From Orbilia blumenaviensis (Eukaryota; Ascomycota; Orbiliomycetes; Orbiliales; Orbiliaceae), in contig JAVHNS010000011.1 of NCBI GenBank assembly GCA_036872755.1, positions 1,364,001 to 1,428,000 of the forward strand: 64,000 nucleotides of DNA. Direction: 5' to 3'. Position 1 is the stretch's first letter; each line of letters starts with the position of its first letter. Shown piece after piece: positions 60,352-64,000 of the stretch. The translations under genes and the position numbers were made by a program. A model generated the notes under the pieces. That model was not told the origin of the DNA. It did no database searches and saw nothing but the letters and a program-made list of their open reading frames with translations.

Positions 60352-60583
60352 ACCCAGTTTAAGCTTAGGCTAAAATAGCCACCATATTGCCCCTGCACAG
60401 CAGACTGTCGGTCCTAAACACCACACTGTTACTGAACCCAAGTATCCAAAACTAGTAACGGACGGATAAATTTTTATTTTTCTTGCAAAACGAGAACATC
60501 TACTAAGATACATACCTACAAACTTAGCCAATGCATTACAGTTGGCTCGGAATATCTCAAACGGATCCTCTTTGCATGCATGC

Positions 60584-60599
60584 ATGCATTCGGCAGGAC
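60584..60599. repeat. (GCAT)n microsatellite
   Basis: Four tandem GCAT units; self-complementary, so it could form a small hairpin. Confidence 0.8.
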
Positions 60600-60891
60600 T
60601 GGTACCGAGCTTCCAAGCTCAACATTTACTAGGCAAATACCCACTTTTCGTGCGGAGCGGGCGCATCAATTGACGGTTGAGCTACGCAAGAAGCTCTAGA
60701 ATACCCCACTGTACAGGGTATGCTCGAGCCAATTGATCAATACCAATGTCCGCGAGCCAGGAGAAGACCACTAATATAAGATCTCTACTTTTTTTCTAGC
60801 TTTAATCGAAGCCACAGTTTATTTGCAACTTCTTACCATTCGTTTCGTTAATTCACAACACATAAAATCCAACAATCCGTGCGCTGTGACC

Positions 60892-63024
60892 ATGTATTCA
60901 ATACTCATAACCCCCCTTCTCTCCCTTCTCCTTTCCCTTCCCGTTACAAATTCTCTTCAAATAGAGTCGACGACGGAGGGCCGCCTTCCTGCTATGGGAT
61001 TCAACTCTTGGAACTGCTTTAACGAACACATTAATGAAGAAAAGTTTTTAACCGCAGCACAACAACTCGTTGATCTGGGATTGAAGGATTTGGGCTACAC
61101 ATATGTTAACATTGATGGTAAAATTGAAAAAAAAAATCGTTTATAGCTGATAAAGACTTGTATGAAGCGTTTATATTTAAGAAGTAAATGGGCTAATATA
61201 AAACCTCTTGAGAAAACTACAGATGGCTGGTCTGATAAGGAACTCTGGCGGGACCCAAATACAAAACGAATTATCGTCGACACTAAGAAATTCCCAGATG
61301 GTATCTCTGGACTGGCAGATAAAGTCCATGGGCTAGGTTTAAAATTAGGAATATACTCTGACAGGGGTACAAAAACCTGCGCAAGTTATCCGGGAAGCAT
61401 GGATTGTAAGTATCGATATTTCAAATCGACCATCTATTAAACTTTACAAATTTGGGGACCAACTCTGACAATCGGATTGTAAAGATGAAGAAATCGATGC
61501 GAAGACGTTTTCGGACTGGGGCGTCGATTGTATGTATATCTATTCCCCACCTGAACGGTGCATACAGTAAAGAGCCTGGCTGACATATTTTCGATTAAGA
61601 CTTAAAATACGATAACTGGTACGCCATTCGCGCAGGCCTGGACTGTCCCATTCTCTAACCCAAGACTAGCTTCATCCCAGACGAAGAAGGAGACCAGTAT
61701 CCCTGGGCCCCAGAGTGGTGGAACACCACCCATGAGTATGTCACGGCCCCTCTTACCAAAGTAGCCTGTATATACTGACATTCATACAAAGCGGCAACAA
61801 AGTCCACGCTCCAGAGTCCTATGACTTCTCAACTTCCCGTTCCGCTGAGCGCTACCGCGCTATGCGCGATGCCCTCAAAAAACAAGATAGAATAATACAA
61901 TTCGGAATGTGCAACTGGGGGCATGCACATGTCGAAAAATGGGGGAACGAGACAGCACAAAGCTGGAGAATGTAGGTTGATGGCGAAGCATTAATATTAT
62001 TATCATGGATACCTGTGCTAATCGATAAACAGTTGGGGTGATATCTTACCTCGTAAGTCCTTCCTTTTTTTTTCGTGCAAAAATGCACTCGCGACGAGTT
62101 TATATTTGTTATCATATTAACCACCCCGAAAACACAGAGTGGACCGGCCACAAAGATTACATAGCCTGGGGCGTCAGTATGTCTCTTCAAATATCAATAT
62201 CTCCCTACTGTCAAAACTTACAACTAACATACCCTCTAGTGCCAATCCTAAACCACGCCCTCTTCCACCTCTCCCAAACAAATTTCTGGGGCCACGCAGA
62301 CATGGATATGCTAGAAGTCGGCAATGGCCTGACACCCGCCGAAGACCGCTCCCACTTCGCTCTCTGGGCCATCCTAAAATCCCCATTATTAATCGGTACA
62401 CCGCTCGACAAGATTTCACCAGAAACACTAGCAGTATTCAAAAACAAAGAGTTGATCGCCTTCAACCAGGATGAGGTCTTTGGTGGACCAGCTTGGCCGT
62501 ATAAGTGGGGGGTTAATAAAGATTGGACTTGGTAAGAATAATATGCTTGTATAATAACAACTACATGTATGGGGATTGTCATTTGACAGTGTTAATCGAA
62601 ATATTCTCCACATAGGAATCAAACTCACCCCGCAGAATACTACTCTGGAAACTCAACCGCGGGTCTACACGTCTTTATGCTCAACACCCTCGATGAAACA
62701 GTTACAAAGACTGCCATATTTGACGAGATACCCGGCTTGGATTCCGCTAAGAAATATATCGTCCACAACATGTGGAGCGGTGAGGATGTCGTAAGTTTTC
62801 TCTGTATTGGAAATGAAAACGGCCTCGAGCCTCCTAGGCGTCTCGACTAAAGCATTCGTTCGTGTAGGGAATCTACGAAAAGGAATTCTCAATCCCAGTC
62901 GAGAGCCATGATATTGCAGCATTGCGTTTCAACGAGGCCGCTCTGAACGCCGAGGAGCCGCTGAAGGTACAGGGTAAGGGAGAAAGAATACACCACGCCA
63001 GGAGAGCACCCGACGAGCTCTAAC
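60892..63024 (+). CDS. GH27 alpha-galactosidase, secreted
   Basis: Glycoside hydrolase family 27 enzyme that removes terminal alpha-linked galactose. Eleven exons: 60892-61117, 61223-61405, 61485-61529, 61600-61618, 61670-61735, 61792-61971, 62033-62052, 62138-62176, 62240-62531, 62616-62790 and 62878-63024, 463 residues. A signal peptide is clear ([20 protein letters not shown]). The barrel shows [43 protein letters not shown], the nucleophile Asp in YLKYDNC (split by an intron within the Cys codon), [14 protein letters not shown], then [12 protein letters not shown] with the acid/base Asp. [14 protein letters not shown] and FNQDEVFGG are also family-typical. The last two exons form the C-terminal beta domain. 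The usual DDCW is DDGW here. All internal junctions are fixed by frame and family motifs; the final exon is the least certain. Confidence 0.93.
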
Positions 63025-63237
63025 GTTTCCAAATCATGACTAACCGTATAAAGGTTCAAGGGAAGCGCAAAATCAACGACCGCTATAATCCGTTGAATGT
63101 ATATACTTAAGCATCTATGTATCTGGGGTCTTTGGGTATTACAAATATATAGTTTCTGGGCACAAGTATATATGGTAGAGTCCACCTGCGAAAATCCCGC
63201 TTCATCAAGCGATGTTGTGGTAAAAAGAAAAACCCAT

Positions 63238-64000
63238 TTAGTCAATCTCCAAAAGCTCGTACTTTTCTCCTTTCTTCTCCAACAAAGCCTCAACCCTCTC
63301 CATGACACCAAGAACTTTCTCTTCCTCCAATCGTCTTCCCACAATCTGCACACCAACCGGCAATCCAGCCATCTTCGTTGCATCATAGTGAACATATGCG
63401 CCTCTAGCAATCTTATTCAACTTCTTGATGTTAAATGTAGCCGGGAGGGCATCTTTAACCGCATCGACCTTTGTGACCGGTAGAACACCAGCAGAGTAAT
63501 CCAACTGTGCGACCATTAGTGAACCGCCCTAACATATGAGCACTAAAAAAGTAGGCAAGCCTACTCACCAAATTAAACAAAAATGTATAGCCGCAACTCG
63601 ACACCGCAGTATCCATCCCATCCTTGGGCACGGCTGGTGTAGCGTTCGGTGCCGTCAACAGCACATCAACTCCCAACTCATTAAGCTTCTCGTGCCACCT
63701 ATACCGATACCCCTCTCTGTGGCTGACAAGCTTCCACTGCTCCGGTGTGGTCTGTTCCCTCCAATGTGTATCAACAAGCCCAGCCCATAGCTCATCACCC
63801 TGAATATATCTAACCCACCAGACATAAAACTTCTTGAGCAACCAAGGCATCTTAAACCACATTGACATATTGGCTACTCCGGCATCGTTGTATTCAAACC
63901 AAGAAGTAAAGAAAGATTCATAAGTCTTCCCACCGTCATTGTTGAGCAGAATACTCGCCAACTTCAGTCCCTCATACGGACTGGGAACATCCTCGGGACC
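63238..64000 (-). CDS. Amidase-signature family protein, partial (5' end outside window)
   Basis: C-terminal part of a fungal amidase (acetamidase-like), which hydrolyses amides to acid and ammonia. Two exons are visible: one entering from the right edge and ending at 63569, and 63528-63238, separated by a 40-nt intron (GTGAGT donor, TGTTAG acceptor). Visible are SPYEGLKLASILLNNDGGKT, then HEKLNELGVDVLLTAPNATP, CGYTFLFNLGGSLMVAQLDY across the splice, and the family-typical C-terminal AGLPVGVQIVGRRLEEEKVL. The Gly/Ser-rich signature and the Ser-Ser-Lys triad must lie in the missing N-terminal half. It faces the GH27 gene tail to tail with a 213-nt gap. Family is firm; substrate is unknown. Confidence 0.9.

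Larger units (their letters stand above)
59893..60891. other. Intergenic upstream of GH27
   Basis: Promoter side of the alpha-galactosidase gene. Contains a GCTCGCA triplicate (60331-60351) and a GCAT run (60584-60599). A TATA-like ATATAAGA lies near 60773, roughly 115 nt before the ATG. Confidence 0.5.

Noticed and set aside
61118..62240. Stops and frame changes in the alpha-galactosidase suggesting a pseudogene
   Set aside because: All are resolved by ten short introns with consensus sites, and family motifs are restored at each junction.
1..64000. Secondary-metabolite gene cluster around the FAD oxidase or the Zn2Cys6 regulator
   Set aside because: No polyketide, peptide or terpene backbone enzyme, P450 or transporter is present, and the oxidase and regulator are over 10 kb apart.
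1..64000. CRISPR array, bacterial operon or viral insert
   Set aside because: No regularly spaced direct repeats, no prokaryotic gene packing and no viral hallmark protein; introns throughout show a eukaryotic nuclear locus.

Overview
The window looks like nuclear DNA of a filamentous ascomycete (Pezizomycotina). The evidence is short GT-AG introns (mostly 40-105 bp), a Zn2Cys6 regulator with the fungal middle homology region, a Het-C homologue, a fungal rhodopsin-domain membrane protein, a Clr2-type silencing factor and secreted or membrane glycosidases. Codon bias does not let me name a genus. I resolved 17 protein-coding genes, one of them cut by the right edge. Exons were joined by hand from splice motifs and reading frame, and every complete multi-exon model sums to a multiple of three.

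Layout. 3.4-11.0 kb, minus strand: TFIIA large subunit, a PAF-acetylhydrolase-type esterase and an HSL-type alpha/beta hydrolase. 12.8-19.7 kb, plus strand: a DUF4139 protein and a type II membrane GH3 beta-glucosidase. 20.2-22.4 kb, minus: Clr2-like silencing protein. 22.4-27.8 kb: gene-poor. 27.8-28.9 kb, plus: F-box-like protein. 30.5-45.5 kb, minus: kelch membrane protein, a type II membrane glycoprotein of unknown function, Het-C with a very long charged tail, and a BBE-type FAD oxidoreductase. 48.4-55.2 kb, plus: a 663-residue single-exon protein of unknown function and a rhodopsin-domain membrane protein. 55.98-58.6 kb, minus: Zn2Cys6 transcription factor. 59.5-63.0 kb, plus: small mitochondrial membrane protein and GH27 alpha-galactosidase. 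63.2 kb to the edge, minus: amidase, truncated.

The genes do not form an obvious pathway or biosynthetic cluster; this is an ordinary mix of housekeeping (TFIIA, Clr2, mitochondrial protein), secretory/cell-surface (GH3, GH27, kelch, Het-C, membrane glycoprotein) and metabolic (esterases, FAD oxidase, amidase) functions. The most notable items are structural: a 10-nt micro-exon that completes the zinc cluster of the transcription factor, an intron-dense GH27 gene whose nucleophile motif sits on a 19-nt exon, nucleoporin-like FG repeats inside the DUF4139 protein, the long Arg/Ser/His-rich tail of Het-C, and two large proteins I cannot place in a family. Three long intergenic stretches (22.4-27.8, 45.5-48.4, 50.4-53.7 kb) carry no convincing gene.
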